From NCBI GenBank assembly GCA_018266255.1, contig JAFEAT010000017.1, positions 17,240 to 81,239 on the forward strand: a stretch of 64,000 nucleotides of DNA. The letters run 5' to 3'. The notes beneath the pieces were generated by a model. That model was not told the DNA's origin, ran no database searches, and saw only the letters and a program-made list of their open reading frames with translations. Shown piece after piece: positions 49,563-59,180 of this stretch. A program made the translations under genes and the position numbers. Position 1 is the stretch's first letter. Every line of letters starts with the position of its first letter. This stretch comes from Cyanobacteria bacterium SZAS-4 (GTDB taxonomy: Bacteria; Cyanobacteriota; Vampirovibrionia; Obscuribacterales; Obscuribacteraceae).

Positions 49563-52502
49563 TTAGAATCCGAGTTTTTTGGACGAACCGATCGCGTTAG
49601 AAGCATCAACTTCGGCAAATACTTCAGGTTTGATTGTAGTCAAAACTTCGATTGTTCTCTCTTCATTCGGCACTTCAGCAAGAGCCGCAAAATGCTTGAT
49701 CACCACTTGTTCGATCAGATTTCGCACCGCTCGACCGTTGGCAAAGTCTTTGGTGTTTTTCGATTCACGCAATTTCTTTTCTAGCACCATAAGAGCTTCA
49801 GGCGATAGTTCGAGCTCTTGCCTATCCAATAGTCGTAAGGCAATTTCTTTCAGTTCTTCAATTGAATAGTCTTCGAAATTGACAACTTTATCTATGCGAG
49901 AGCGCAGACCTGGATTACTCTCTAGCATCTTGTCCATTTCTTTTTTGTATCCAGCCAGAATGAGGAAAAACTGCCCGCGACGATCTTCCATTTCTTTGAG
50001 CAAGACTTCGAGCACACGCGGACCAAAATCGTTTTCGCCGCCCATGAGAGCGTATGCTTCATCGATGAAGAGCACTCCGCCAAGCGCTTCTTCGATTTTG
50101 ACTTTGGTTTGACGTTCAGAATGTCCGATCCATTGTCCGATCAACTCGCCTCGATCACATTCGATCAGATGCCCTTGATCTAAAATGCCGAGGGCCCGAT
50201 AGATGCGAGCTACGATGCGAGCAACTGAAGTTTTGCCAGTGCCAGGATTTCCAGCAAAGACAAGGTGCAGTTTAAACTCGCTCAGAACGTCTTTTCCAAG
50301 CTGTCTGTAAACTCGAACCACTTTGACCAGGTCGTTGACAAAGTTTTTTACCTCACGCAATCCAGTCAGTGTGTTTAGTTCTTCCAGGGCCAGCGCGAGT
50401 TCTTTTTCATTTATTGGTGCATGATAGACCATCGTTTTTCGCGAACCGAGAACGACCCTCACATCGGCTACATCAATCAGTGATAATTCTTCGTCTGAAA
50501 GTTTGGATGCATCGGTGCGCGCCATGCAGCGCAGACCAAGCGCTCTCTGACAATCATCGATAATCGAGTGCACGTAGCGCGCATTACCAAATGTTCGCGT
50601 TCGAGATTGATAGGATTTTTCGAAATTATCTTGCAGCATACTTTCTGCGGCTTTCGAGAGTTGAAAAGAATCTCGCTTGGCTTTATTGATCGCTATTTCT
50701 AACAGTTGTGGTGGCGTGTAGTCAGCAAAGCGAATATTGAGCTTGAACCGCGAATTGAACCCGGGATTCGCTTTCAGCAAGTCCTCCATCTCTTTTGGAT
50801 AACCAGCGATGACAATAGCTGTATCTCGATCAGGATCAGTCAGCGCAGGCAACAGTGTCTCGATTACCAGACGCCCGGGATCATGCTCATCCAGGTCTCC
50901 ATTTTGATATCGCCTCACCAAATTGTACGCTTCGTCAATGAAAAGCACTCCGCCTTTTGCCTCTGCCAGAGCGGCTTCTGTCAACTCCTCCGTTGAACCA
51001 TATCCAAGTCCGATCAGGTCAGCGCGGGTGACAGTGTGAACGTGCCCCTTGGATAAAAGTCCGAGTCGAAAATATATTTGTCCCAGCAATTTTGCTACCG
51101 TGGTTTTTCCAGTGCCAGGATTTCCAGTAAACACTGCATGCAGTCTCGGTTTCTCGCTGGACTCGAAGCCGCGTTTCTTGCGTAGCCGCAAAAAATCCAT
51201 ATAGACACCATGCTCTTTCAGAGCGGCTTTTACCTCATCGAGACCCACCATTTGCTCGATTTCCCCAAAGACGTTCGACAGTGGGCGTGTAGAATCTTTT
51301 TTGTCGACTGATTTTACTTTTTGAATTCTGACAAGTTCTTTTTCCAATACATCAATACCGTTTTCAAAGTGCATTGGCGCAGCTTTTTTAAGTTTCAATG
51401 CTTTCTCGAGTAGTTTTTCAGCTCTTTTAAAATCTTGCCTTCGGCTGTAAAAGGAAGCAATTGAATAGAAGTTATCAGCTATCTCATCGGCATTATCCAT
51501 CGGAATCTCAGATTCCAACTCAAGCGCCTCTGTGTAGCATTCATTCAATAGCTCTGGCTCATCTCGCTCTGAATAAATACGAGCAAGCCAGAGTAATATC
51601 CGGTGTTGATTTAAGTTGTATGTTCCAATCTTCTTGTACAGGTCTCTAGATTGATTGAAATTCCAAATTGCGAATTCGTGCTTATCTTCGTTGAAATACT
51701 GGGTGCCGAGAATGTACAAAACTCGCGCTGACTGTGCGCTTTCTTGTAGTCCCAATTTGTTGATTAGCGTTCTGGCCCGTTCCAGCGACGTGAATACTGT
51801 TTCAGAGAAGCGCGCGGCCGTCGATGTTTCAGCCAAAAACAAAAGTTCTTCAATCATCTCCTTATCGTATTCAGGTGACGATGCAGCAAATATTTCAATT
51901 GCTTTCAGCAGGGTCGTCCGTGCACCTTCGTAGTCACCTTGTACAGCCATCCAGCGACCGAGCCAGACAGTTACAAGCGCAGTGTCTTTATGAGTTGAAC
52001 CCAAAAGCATCGTGGTGTACTCGATAGCCTCAATCCAGAATACGTCGAGGTTGCTCACATCATTTGCGTTGACGAAGGGTTTGCAGAGCATAACGAAATA
52101 CTCAGAGCATTTAGTGATTGATGGATAGCTCTCGTCGTAAAGCAGTTCTATCAACGTGGTGCGAACAGTCAGCGCGGCTTTGTAATCGGAATTATTGATT
52201 CTCAAGTGGCAGAACTGTTTGACCGTCTTGGAGACGCACTTGCGCAATTCGACGTCTGTAATAATGCGCAAACAATTATTTGTTGCCTGGTCGGCAAATG
52301 GTTCTAATGCTGCGGGATTCAGCTTGTAAACGTGGTTAAGCAGGCGCAGGAGTGGTGAGACGGCGGCAAAAGAAATTGGTTGCTCGGCCGCATCGAGAAG
52401 TTTTCCCAGTGCTTTTATTCCGCTGGTCAAATGCTTGATGTCATGGGAAGACGTCAGTTCAGAAAGCTCTTTGACTAATTCAGCAGTTGTGGTCTGGCTC
52501 AT
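49563..52502 (-). CDS. TPR protein with two CbbX/SpoVK-type AAA+ domains
   Basis: A 979-residue protein. Residues 1 to about 400 are helical with TPR units. Two AAA+ domains of the CbbX/CfxQ/SpoVK class follow, at about 420-640 and 690-930. Each has Walker A GNPGTGKT (near 460 and 752), Walker B GVLFIDEAY (near 520 and 814) and a GFNSRF/GLRSRI arginine-finger segment. CbbX proteins remodel inhibited RuBisCO, but no RuBisCO is in this window, so the client is probably different and chosen by the TPR part. The next gene begins 12 bp upstream in the same direction, so they form an operon. Confidence 0.88.
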   Translation of the reverse strand: MSQTTTAELVKELSELTSSHDIKHLTSGIKALGKLLDAAEQPISFAAVSPLLRLLNHVYKLNPAALEPFADQATNNCLRIITDVELRKCVSKTVKQFCHLRINNSDYKAALTVRTTLIELLYDESYPSITKCSEYFVMLCKPFVNANDVSNLDVFWIEAIEYTTMLLGSTHKDTALVTVWLGRWMAVQGDYEGARTTLLKAIEIFAASSPEYDKEMIEELLFLAETSTAARFSETVFTSLERARTLINKLGLQESAQSARVLYILGTQYFNEDKHEFAIWNFNQSRDLYKKIGTYNLNQHRILLWLARIYSERDEPELLNECYTEALELESEIPMDNADEIADNFYSIASFYSRRQDFKRAEKLLEKALKLKKAAPMHFENGIDVLEKELVRIQKVKSVDKKDSTRPLSNVFGEIEQMVGLDEVKAALKEHGVYMDFLRLRKKRGFESSEKPRLHAVFTGNPGTGKTTVAKLLGQIYFRLGLLSKGHVHTVTRADLIGLGYGSTEELTEAALAEAKGGVLFIDEAYNLVRRYQNGDLDEHDPGRLVIETLLPALTDPDRDTAIVIAGYPKEMEDLLKANPGFNSRFKLNIRFADYTPPQLLEIAINKAKRDSFQLSKAAESMLQDNFEKSYQSRTRTFGNARYVHSIIDDCQRALGLRCMARTDASKLSDEELSLIDVADVRVVLGSRKTMVYHAPINEKELALALEELNTLTGLREVKNFVNDLVKVVRVYRQLGKDVLSEFKLHLVFAGNPGTGKTSVARIVARIYRALGILDQGHLIECDRGELIGQWIGHSERQTKVKIEEALGGVLFIDEAYALMGGENDFGPRVLEVLLKEMEDRRGQFFLILAGYKKEMDKMLESNPGLRSRIDKVVNFEDYSIEELKEIALRLLDRQELELSPEALMVLEKKLRESKNTKDFANGRAVRNLIEQVVIKHFAALAEVPNEERTIEVLTTIKPEVFAEVDASNAIGSSKKLGF

Positions 52503-52514
52503 CGCTATTGTCCA

Positions 52515-53603
52515 TTAGTGATGTGGGATTGATTTTTCTAGAGCGACCTTAGGTTCTTCGATTTTTGTGACGAGCTCGAAAGCTGGATCGGCGAGAAATC
52601 GCACAGGAAGAATCGGATCGAAAATAGTGGTGCCAACTCCAAGCAAGCCAGTGCCGTAGTGGTTGATTGGCACATCCATTCGTTGATAGAGTTCGACGCA
52701 TGCACCAATGCATGTCCAGCGATTATCTACAACTCGACCCATGAATGTACCGAACCAATCGTATCCGCTTGCATGAAATATTCTGCGGAGTTTTGCTTTT
52801 ATGCTTTCTGGCAGTGGAAGAATTGCAATTCTCCTCGAAACGCGAATGTTTTCTTCAGCCGCCCATTGTCTATCAAGTGCCACCATGGACTCGGCAATTT
52901 CTGTAGCTTTGGCGGCTTTCTCTTCTGACCAAGGATGCTTCAGATGCAATGCGATGTAGTGTCCCTTATGGCCAGGTCCAGTCAACTCTTCGATGGGATG
53001 GAAGCAAGTGCCTTTGTCCATGTAGGAGCTAAACAACATCTTGCGACCATCGGGCATTCCCAAAACCATCTCGGCATGTCCTACACTTTCATGCAGTTCT
53101 TTTGCAATATTGCCGCTGGTCAGAATGAGATCGCCAGGCTGCAGTACGTCTGCAGGTGGATTAACCCAAGTGTTCAGTGGTACCGGTCCGTAGCCTTGAC
53201 GTTTGAATTTACTCTTGTTCTTGCGGAAGAGTATCCAGATCCAAACCCAGAAAGCCATTTCGCCAACGGCAATGACGTGAACAATCGGATGATATGCATG
53301 TGACATCAATGCCACCACACCTAATACCAGCCCGAATACTACCGGTAGCTGCAATTCGATTCGCGACAAAATATCGAAATAAGTTTGCAACAAATGATCG
53401 ACTTTGATGCGAGTGAGAATCAACCAGCAACCGCTTAGTATCACGCAACCTGTCGATAGTTGCCAGTCATAGCGATGAGTGAGAAACCGCCAACTCAAAT
53501 GCAGCAGAAAGAGATAGCCAATTGTGTTGGCTGCCTTGACCAGCGTGTAATAAGACGACGTTCTCTGTAGATCGACGCTTGCTTCCGATGGATGATATGA
53601 CAT
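52515..53603 (-). CDS. Membrane protein with permuted papain-like (YiiX/NlpC-type) domain
   Basis: A 362-residue protein. Residues 25-125 contain four hydrophobic helices. A soluble domain then begins with LQPGDLILTSGN and the conserved His176 in VGHAEMVLG, and ends with Cys298/Cys302 in WTCIGACVELYQR after a YDWFG motif. His before Cys is the order seen in circularly permuted NlpC/P60 (YiiX/YebB-like) enzymes, which act on lipids or amide bonds. It is the upstream partner of the double-AAA+ gene; the pair may work together at the membrane. Confidence 0.75.
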   Translation of the reverse strand: MSYHPSEASVDLQRTSSYYTLVKAANTIGYLFLLHLSWRFLTHRYDWQLSTGCVILSGCWLILTRIKVDHLLQTYFDILSRIELQLPVVFGLVLGVVALMSHAYHPIVHVIAVGEMAFWVWIWILFRKNKSKFKRQGYGPVPLNTWVNPPADVLQPGDLILTSGNIAKELHESVGHAEMVLGMPDGRKMLFSSYMDKGTCFHPIEELTGPGHKGHYIALHLKHPWSEEKAAKATEIAESMVALDRQWAAEENIRVSRRIAILPLPESIKAKLRRIFHASGYDWFGTFMGRVVDNRWTCIGACVELYQRMDVPINHYGTGLLGVGTTIFDPILPVRFLADPAFELVTKIEEPKVALEKSIPHH

Positions 53604-53647
53604 GTGATTTCCGAGGCGCTCCGCTCATCACATGGTATCAGCTTCTG

Positions 53648-54700
53648 CTATTGAATATGTTTGGAAATTGCGGCTGTCTGGCTGGTATCAGTTTCGTAGA
53701 TGAGCCATTCAGTCAGAGGGCTAACGACCGCCTTTTTAAGATAGGAGGTGCCTAGCAGCAGATGTCCGCATCCAGGGATGTTGATCATCTTTTTGTCGCG
53801 CGACCTGATGTTGTTCATGATCGCCTGGGTCGATTCGGCTTTAACGATGCCATCTTCACCACCATTCATGAGCAATACTGAAATATTTGGTGCCAGCAAC
53901 TTAGCTTGGTTCGGTGTTTTGTGGATGAAGGCACCAGTTTGCAAAATCTCTTTGCCGGTCAGCATGGTGCGCGACAGAGGATCGTCGACCATCTCTTTGG
54001 TGACGCGCGGATCGTCGGAGGAGTATTTGCGGATGTAATCGGCAACGTCTAGTGGTCTGTCGAGGTCAGACAAGCCCTTCACCAGATCGTGCGCGATCAT
54101 GCCTGCGTCAAAACTGAAAAAGTGCGGGCTCGTTCCAGCAGATGCAAGAATGATGCCATCAAAGAGATCAGGATGTTCACTGGCTGCGCGCACCACAACT
54201 CCGGCACCGACGCTTTCGCCGATGCAGAAAAGCTTCAAACGGGGAGAGACTGTTTTGAGATGCTTTGAGATGCGTGCCAGATCGTCGGCACTGCGTGAAT
54301 AGCTGATCTCGTGACGTGTGTTGTGCGGGTCTTGCGAGAAGTAGGAACGTCCGTGGCCACGTAAATCCATCGCGACGACGTTGAATCCGGCGTCATTTAA
54401 ATAGTGAGACAAACTTTCGAAACAGCCGGCTTGCTGGGTAGTTCCGTGAACCGCTAAGACTGTGCCTCGTGGTCGTTGAACCTTCGTGGGCCACTCGTAG
54501 ACTTGCACTCCAGCGTTGATTGTGGTTGAAATCGAGGAACGGTCGGTTGCAAAAGCTGGCTCAGCTGGGTTTGCAATTGAAGCTGTCAACAAGGCTGACG
54601 CAAACAGATTAAGCGCAACAAATCTTTTGAAATTGGCATGCAAAGATAAAAGGCTACTCAGCTTTGCTCTCTTGATATTCGATTTGGACGCCATTCGCAT
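53648..54700 (-). CDS. Alpha/beta hydrolase (lysophospholipase-like), probably exported
   Basis: A 350-residue protein with a long, basic N-terminus and one hydrophobic helix (ALNLFASALLTASIA), which can act as signal or anchor. The hydrolase core has oxyanion VLAVHGTTQQAG, DLRGHGRS, nucleophile Ser in CIGESVGAG, Asp in MNGGEDGIVKAE and His in PGCGHLLLG, the complete triad. By motif it resembles monoacylglycerol lipases or lysophospholipases. Substrate unknown. AGG lies close to ATG 54700. Confidence 0.88.
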   Translation of the reverse strand: MRMASKSNIKRAKLSSLLSLHANFKRFVALNLFASALLTASIANPAEPAFATDRSSISTTINAGVQVYEWPTKVQRPRGTVLAVHGTTQQAGCFESLSHYLNDAGFNVVAMDLRGHGRSYFSQDPHNTRHEISYSRSADDLARISKHLKTVSPRLKLFCIGESVGAGVVVRAASEHPDLFDGIILASAGTSPHFFSFDAGMIAHDLVKGLSDLDRPLDVADYIRKYSSDDPRVTKEMVDDPLSRTMLTGKEILQTGAFIHKTPNQAKLLAPNISVLLMNGGEDGIVKAESTQAIMNNIRSRDKKMINIPGCGHLLLGTSYLKKAVVSPLTEWLIYETDTSQTAAISKHIQ

Positions 54701-54834
54701 CTAGCCTGTTTGGTGAACGTTTTGCTTTTTTATGATGCGTATGTACGCCGTACCGGCCAGCTGCTGGCTCGATATGGCAAAAACGCCCATGGAGATGTCT
54801 GGATACCTGAACTGACAATCCCGTTTCTAAGCGT

Positions 54835-54849
54835 TGTCATTATATGACA
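54835..54849. promoter_or_regulatory. Perfect inverted repeat TGTCAT-TAT-ATGACA
   Basis: A 6+3+6 palindrome about 135 bp upstream of the hydrolase start, in the 247-bp gap with no gene. It is a candidate operator for the hydrolase, or chance. Confidence 0.3.
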
Positions 54850-54947
54850 GAAAGATATTTGAAAGGGACTTTTCACGTTAAACCGAATATAAAATTCTTC
54901 ATCTTGACGACCGCCACCAGATGTGGTGTTGCCAGGAGGAGAATCGA

Positions 54948-56222
54948 TTATTTTTCTTCGCTTTGAGGTTGCAGCGCAATTTTTGCTGCCACTAGAGTGC
55001 GACGATAAAACTCGAGCATCAGAAGGACAAACAAAATCGGAATGGCGAACTTTTTGTTTACGAGAACAATTACACCGTAGATGTTTACCAGAGACCATCC
55101 TAACCACAGAAGTGATTTCAGCCGCCAATCGAGGTCGGCGGGCCACTTATACGCATATGCCAGAAAACCAGCGCCGATGAAGATGGAGTAGTCGTAAAAG
55201 AAAACATGCGGAACAATGATTGGTGTGGCGAAAATGCTGATGATTGCTGCGAGTGCGAGTTTGTTTGTGTCTGGCAGTTTCGATCGCACTAGTTTGACGC
55301 AGAAGTATAATCCGATGCATCCGAGAATCGCTGAGATTGCATAGACGATCGGCTTGGCGATTGAATGTTGCGTGACTGGAAGCAAGAGAATGATTGCTCT
55401 GGGAAGACTTGTGGCAATATGTTGGGCTACGCCAAATTTCAGATCTGAATAAACTATTTCAGCAAGTTTGAGTGTCGTCAGCCATTGTCCGAGTAGCGTG
55501 CTTGAGAATGCCACCAGATTCAACAGCCCAAAAGCTGCGACACCGCAGATAATACCGATTGCGGGTTTAAATCTCTTTGTGGTGGCAAGTGCCACAGTGA
55601 GCATTAGGGCAGGCACCAAAAACTGCGGCTTGATAATGGTAAGAGCCCAGAAGCAACCACCAAGCAAATCTTTCTTCTTTTGAATAAAGAACAATCCCAG
55701 CATAAATGGCAACAGACCGAAGACGACGCTGACTTGTCCAATCCAAATGGATATTGCCAGGGGTAGCAAACTCAATGCCACCCAAAAAGCGGATGCTTTC
55801 AAACCATTTGCATTTGGTTCGTGATTGAACTTCGAGGAGAAAATGAATGCGCAGATAGCTAATGCAGTCAAAGAAACAACTTGCCAAGCAAGTAATGAAA
55901 GGCTGGGTCCGATCAAGCTAAATGGTGCGAAAAATCCTGCCACAGCGGGCATATACATGTATTCAGCTGTCGCCCGAACCGGTAAAAGTGGAAGGATTAC
56001 GTGCGCCGCTTTGTCGAACGGTGTATCCACGAATGTTCCAGCATCTGCCGGTGGATAGAGGGCAGCAGTATTTCCGTCTCTGACAAGTTGACCTGCTGTG
56101 TAAAACGTCATCAGGTAGTCAGAGTTTTGATTTACGGCAGGCATGGTCAAATCGGTGTAAAAGAACAGTGAGATGAGGATTACTCCCCATCCAAAGGCAA
56201 TCATTGAAAGAGTTTTCTTCAT
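54948..56222 (-). CDS. GT87-type (DUF2029) membrane glycosyltransferase
   Basis: A 424-residue protein with about nine to ten transmembrane helices. Near the N-terminus SDYLMTFYTAGQLVRDGNTAALY is the acidic motif of the GT-C fold GT87/DUF2029 family (polyprenyl-phosphate mannose or arabinose donors). NGLKASAFWVALSLLPLAISIWIGQVSVVFGL and the FALLIIKPQF-like LTIIKPQFLVPALML follow, typical of the family. It would add a sugar outside the inner membrane. The acceptor is unknown and no polysaccharide cluster is nearby. Confidence 0.8.
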   Translation of the reverse strand: MKKTLSMIAFGWGVILISLFFYTDLTMPAVNQNSDYLMTFYTAGQLVRDGNTAALYPPADAGTFVDTPFDKAAHVILPLLPVRATAEYMYMPAVAGFFAPFSLIGPSLSLLAWQVVSLTALAICAFIFSSKFNHEPNANGLKASAFWVALSLLPLAISIWIGQVSVVFGLLPFMLGLFFIQKKKDLLGGCFWALTIIKPQFLVPALMLTVALATTKRFKPAIGIICGVAAFGLLNLVAFSSTLLGQWLTTLKLAEIVYSDLKFGVAQHIATSLPRAIILLLPVTQHSIAKPIVYAISAILGCIGLYFCVKLVRSKLPDTNKLALAAIISIFATPIIVPHVFFYDYSIFIGAGFLAYAYKWPADLDWRLKSLLWLGWSLVNIYGVIVLVNKKFAIPILFVLLMLEFYRRTLVAAKIALQPQSEEK

Positions 56223-56332
56223 TCCCGACGCTAGATGTTCCGTTCCACATTTGCTAACAGATGTGCTTCTATCATTAAGATAGCAGGCTGGAAGAGGAAC
56301 GCGGGCTCTTGAAAATCAATCTAAGGTGAGGA

Positions 56333-56370
56333 AAGGGCTGGTGACACCAGATTCAGTGCCGCCAGCCCTT
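56333..56370 (-). terminator. Hairpin downstream of the small secreted protein gene
   Basis: AAGGGCTGG (56333-56341) pairs with CCAGCCCTT (56362-56370), 9 bp with a 20-nt loop. It follows the stop of the minus-strand gene by about 30 bases, with a short T run (TTTCC) on that side. Confidence 0.5.
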
Positions 56371-56398
56371 CGCTGAATTTAGAGTATTACTAGTTGAT

Positions 56399-56632
56399 CT
56401 ATTTGGTTACGTTGGCGTTGGCTTTTTCTACGCCCTTTTCAATGATTTGCGTTGCCTGCTTTTTCAGTTTGGCACGTTTTTTGGCTTTCTTTACCGGTGC
56501 TTTGGCTTCGGTGGTTGCCGCCGGAGCTGCTGTTGTTGTCTCGGTCTGAGCTAACGCTGATGGCATCAACAGTGATGCTGAAAGGAGCGATAACGAAATA
56601 GCTAGAACAGCTGTTTTTGTTAGGTTTGTCAT
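56399..56632 (-). CDS. Small secreted Ala/Lys/Thr-rich protein
   Basis: A 77-residue protein from ATG 56632 (TGGAG upstream). The signal peptide ends near SALAQT. The mature part has a Thr/Ala spacer then a basic helix (PVKKAKKRAKLKKQATQIIEKGVEKAN). It recalls the small secreted protein at 3.2 kb and the basic tail at 48.4 kb. Function unknown; polyanion binding is conceivable. Confidence 0.6.
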   Translation of the reverse strand: MTNLTKTAVLAISLSLLSASLLMPSALAQTETTTAAPAATTEAKAPVKKAKKRAKLKKQATQIIEKGVEKANANVTK

Positions 56633-56778
56633 GCAATCTCCAGTAGTGGATCGACTTATAGTCAATTGGGATAGTTCATCATCAAAATACTAACATAACT
56701 GTAGACTATGCTGTACCGGACTGTCTGGCCAATACAGCGCCAGTCCCTCTTTCGCGCTCTTTCGCTCGACCTTACTGC

Positions 56779-58149
56779 TCAGTTGAACCACAAGGCGAAT
56801 CCGGGGAAATTGTGTCCGAAAACATCTTGCAATCGGCTCCAAAGTTTTGGATCTGTACATCGCCCTTTTTGCAAGTAGGGCGCAGCAGCAGCTCCTTGAA
56901 CCCAATAAACAAGATCTAGAGTGCGCGGCTCCAAAAAGACTTTCCTCAAATTGATTCCCTTATGTTGATCTCCCCGCCAAAATGGAATCAGTAAGTCGCC
57001 CGATAGAAGCTTGCCGATCTCGGTCATAATCTCGCCCCATGCGTCGACCATTTCCTCAGTTACCTTCACATTGGCAATCACACCAGTCTGATTTGGATTT
57101 GGCAGCCACTCATGATCGTCATCTGTTTCTGCCATGATCCATTTCCACGATTCATGGCTCTGCGCAACCACCGCTTCAAAATGATGCAGCGCTTCTTCCA
57201 TTCTTTTGGGTGCAACCACTGGCCAATTTATGGAATGAATGATAGCAATTAGATCGAAAAGGCTCGCGTCGCTGTTTCTGAAGTTGTGTGAGCGCGTAGT
57301 GCTGTTCAAGAATTTGTATGGAGAATCGACTTTGCTAAACAACAAGTGCGCGGTGTGCTCAAAAGTTTCATGGCTATCGTGGGCCAGGTAAATTTCCGTC
57401 ACCGCGCTGAGCAGGTGACAATATCCACGCAGCCAGTGCACGTCGCCGCGATCGAAACAGATCAGAAAGTCTTTTGCTGATTGTTCTTTCATGGCTGTGT
57501 TGCCAATTATTTTGGCGTACACCTTCCACAAGCTCTCGTTTTCGTCAGAGATTCCGTCGCCGTTTAAGTCTAATTTGATGATGTTGAAATGCAAGGGTAA
57601 TTTGACATCAGGGTCATCGACGTGAGCTAGTGTCGTTTCGGCTTTTAGAATTCCAATACGAAAATCATCGATGATCTTTCGCAGGTTTTCATAGGAAATG
57701 GTTTGCGGATCAGGATTGTCTGGAACCGGCAGCCTCAAAAATGGACCAGTGAATCCGCGAGCTGCTTCTGATCGCAAACCGTATTTGTGCAGGTTCTGAC
57801 CGAGTATTTCGACGGCTTGTAAGAATTGCAAGACACCAAGTCCAAATCGTGCTTGATTGTCGCAAGGATGCCAAAACAAATGTTCGCTTACAAACGATTC
57901 ACCACCTCTCAGATCACCACTAATCAGGAAGCGCTCCACCAGTGGTGCATGATGATGATCTGTATGCTTTCGTTTAACCTCGTCTGTTTTCGCGTCAGCC
58001 ATTGTGTTTACCCCGGACTTCTTTTTGTCGTTGGATCTGAGCGCCGAGTCTGATGGCATTGACAATTGGTTTGGCGAAGCCGCAAAGATGCAGCAAGTCG
58101 GTATAACTGCCATGAGCAAAGCGCTTGCGCAGCCAATGAAAGTTTTCAA
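56779..58149 (-). CDS. Secreted hypothetical protein with EF-hand-like loop
   Basis: A 456-residue protein. TTG 58149 is chosen because GAGGA lies seven bases upstream and the protein then begins with a clean signal peptide (KTFIGCASALLMAVIPTCCIFAAS). The mature region is mostly helical with many His, Trp and Asp residues. It carries a calcium-type loop DLNGDGISDENE near residue 200 of the protein. The motifs RGYCHLLSAVTEIYLAHDSHETFEH and WKWIMAETDDDHEWLPNPNQTG look conserved but I do not recognise the family. It is divergent from the JAMM gene. Confidence 0.72.
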   Translation of the reverse strand: MKTFIGCASALLMAVIPTCCIFAASPNQLSMPSDSALRSNDKKKSGVNTMADAKTDEVKRKHTDHHHAPLVERFLISGDLRGGESFVSEHLFWHPCDNQARFGLGVLQFLQAVEILGQNLHKYGLRSEAARGFTGPFLRLPVPDNPDPQTISYENLRKIIDDFRIGILKAETTLAHVDDPDVKLPLHFNIIKLDLNGDGISDENESLWKVYAKIIGNTAMKEQSAKDFLICFDRGDVHWLRGYCHLLSAVTEIYLAHDSHETFEHTAHLLFSKVDSPYKFLNSTTRSHNFRNSDASLFDLIAIIHSINWPVVAPKRMEEALHHFEAVVAQSHESWKWIMAETDDDHEWLPNPNQTGVIANVKVTEEMVDAWGEIMTEIGKLLSGDLLIPFWRGDQHKGINLRKVFLEPRTLDLVYWVQGAAAAPYLQKGRCTDPKLWSRLQDVFGHNFPGFALWFN

Positions 58150-58353
58150 TTGGAATCCTCGTTTGGGCTTGAGTACTTTCAATGCTATAAGCTGCCGCAC
58201 TCAAACAATGGAGCGGCAAACACTTCGAAAATTGTTGATTGGCTGGGCGCTCCCGTGAACAAACCGGCTTAAAGTGCTTTGCCAAAACTTTGCCAAATTT
58301 CAACTGTACAGTCTTCCCATAGACGGCAGCGCCTGGTGCTGCAATGAGGGAAA

Positions 58354-59178
58354 ATGCTTGAGACTGTTGCGCCTGGGCGCGTTGAGACTCTGGAGCCGCA
58401 AAAATCGCCAACTGGCGATCGGGTGCAGTACGCCGGCGTCTTGAATGACACCTGGGGACCCAGCGCACAAAGGGATAATGTTTCCAAGGCAGGCTCATCT
58501 TCCCTGGACAGCAAGCTCGTGAACGCCGGTGTGCTGCCTCCGGCTGGCGACCTTCTCAGTGGGTTGACGACCGCTATGCAGGCAGAGGGACCTGCTCTGG
58601 CTGGCGACAAACATGTTATTCAAGGCAAGGCAAGTGAAAAACCGGCGGTAGGTAATGACCGAGAAGGCACCAAACTCGGTGAATTGAAATATGAGTCTAC
58701 TGAGATTAAAGCCCTTGAGAATGCGATTAAATCAGTCTATCTGCTTTCGGGTGGGAAGCATTCAACTAAAGAATACGATGCTGCTGTGGCTCAAGCGAAG
58801 CCCTTTGGAAACAACCAGTTCGTCAGTTCTCACACATTTGCTGGCGGAAAAGATGTTACCGATGCAAAGCTTCCCCTGGCTGATATCGGACTTGTATGGA
58901 GTTTAAAAGGTTTGGTGCACAATCATCCCGATATTGACGGTAGACCTTACTGGTTAGCGTCAAAACCAGACTGCGACACAGCTACTCAATTTGGGGCGGC
59001 AGAGTACATCATCACTCCTAAAGGCGAAATTCTGCGGTGGCAAGCTGGAGACGAGATCAAGAAAGACAGAAATGGATACCCGTTTGGCATTCCCAAGCAC
59101 ATTGGTGACATCGACAGCACAGGAAATATCACATGGCTTCCGAAGCCAGAGCCGCTGAAAGGTTACAAGCTCCCCTGA
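58354..59178 (+). CDS. Protein with JAMM/DUF4329-type metallo-isopeptidase motif
   Basis: A 274-residue protein without a signal peptide. The first 110 residues are low-complexity and disordered. The C-terminal domain has VHNHPDIDG...YWLASKPDCD: His189, His191, Ser203 and Asp206 form a HxHP-x(n)-SxxD metal site, followed by FGAAEYIITPKGEILRW. This is the JAB/MPN fold pattern shared by RadC, deubiquitinase-like proteins and DUF4329 domains, the latter found as C-terminal toxins of polymorphic systems. The spacing between HxH and SxxD is longer than in RadC. GAGGG precedes ATG 58354 closely. Confidence 0.72.
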   Translation: MLETVAPGRVETLEPQKSPTGDRVQYAGVLNDTWGPSAQRDNVSKAGSSSLDSKLVNAGVLPPAGDLLSGLTTAMQAEGPALAGDKHVIQGKASEKPAVGNDREGTKLGELKYESTEIKALENAIKSVYLLSGGKHSTKEYDAAVAQAKPFGNNQFVSSHTFAGGKDVTDAKLPLADIGLVWSLKGLVHNHPDIDGRPYWLASKPDCDTATQFGAAEYIITPKGEILRWQAGDEIKKDRNGYPFGIPKHIGDIDSTGNITWLPKPEPLKGYKLP

Positions 59179-59180
59179 AG

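Noticed and set aside
49563..52502. Assignment as a true RuBisCO activase CbbX
   Set aside because: No RuBisCO genes are present, the protein has two AAA+ domains and a large TPR region, and CbbX is normally a single short domain.
54730..55146. 138-residue minus-strand frame at the end of the GT87 gene
   Set aside because: Shadow frame over the end of the glycosyltransferase and the adjoining gap, rich in Arg/Ser with no start signal.
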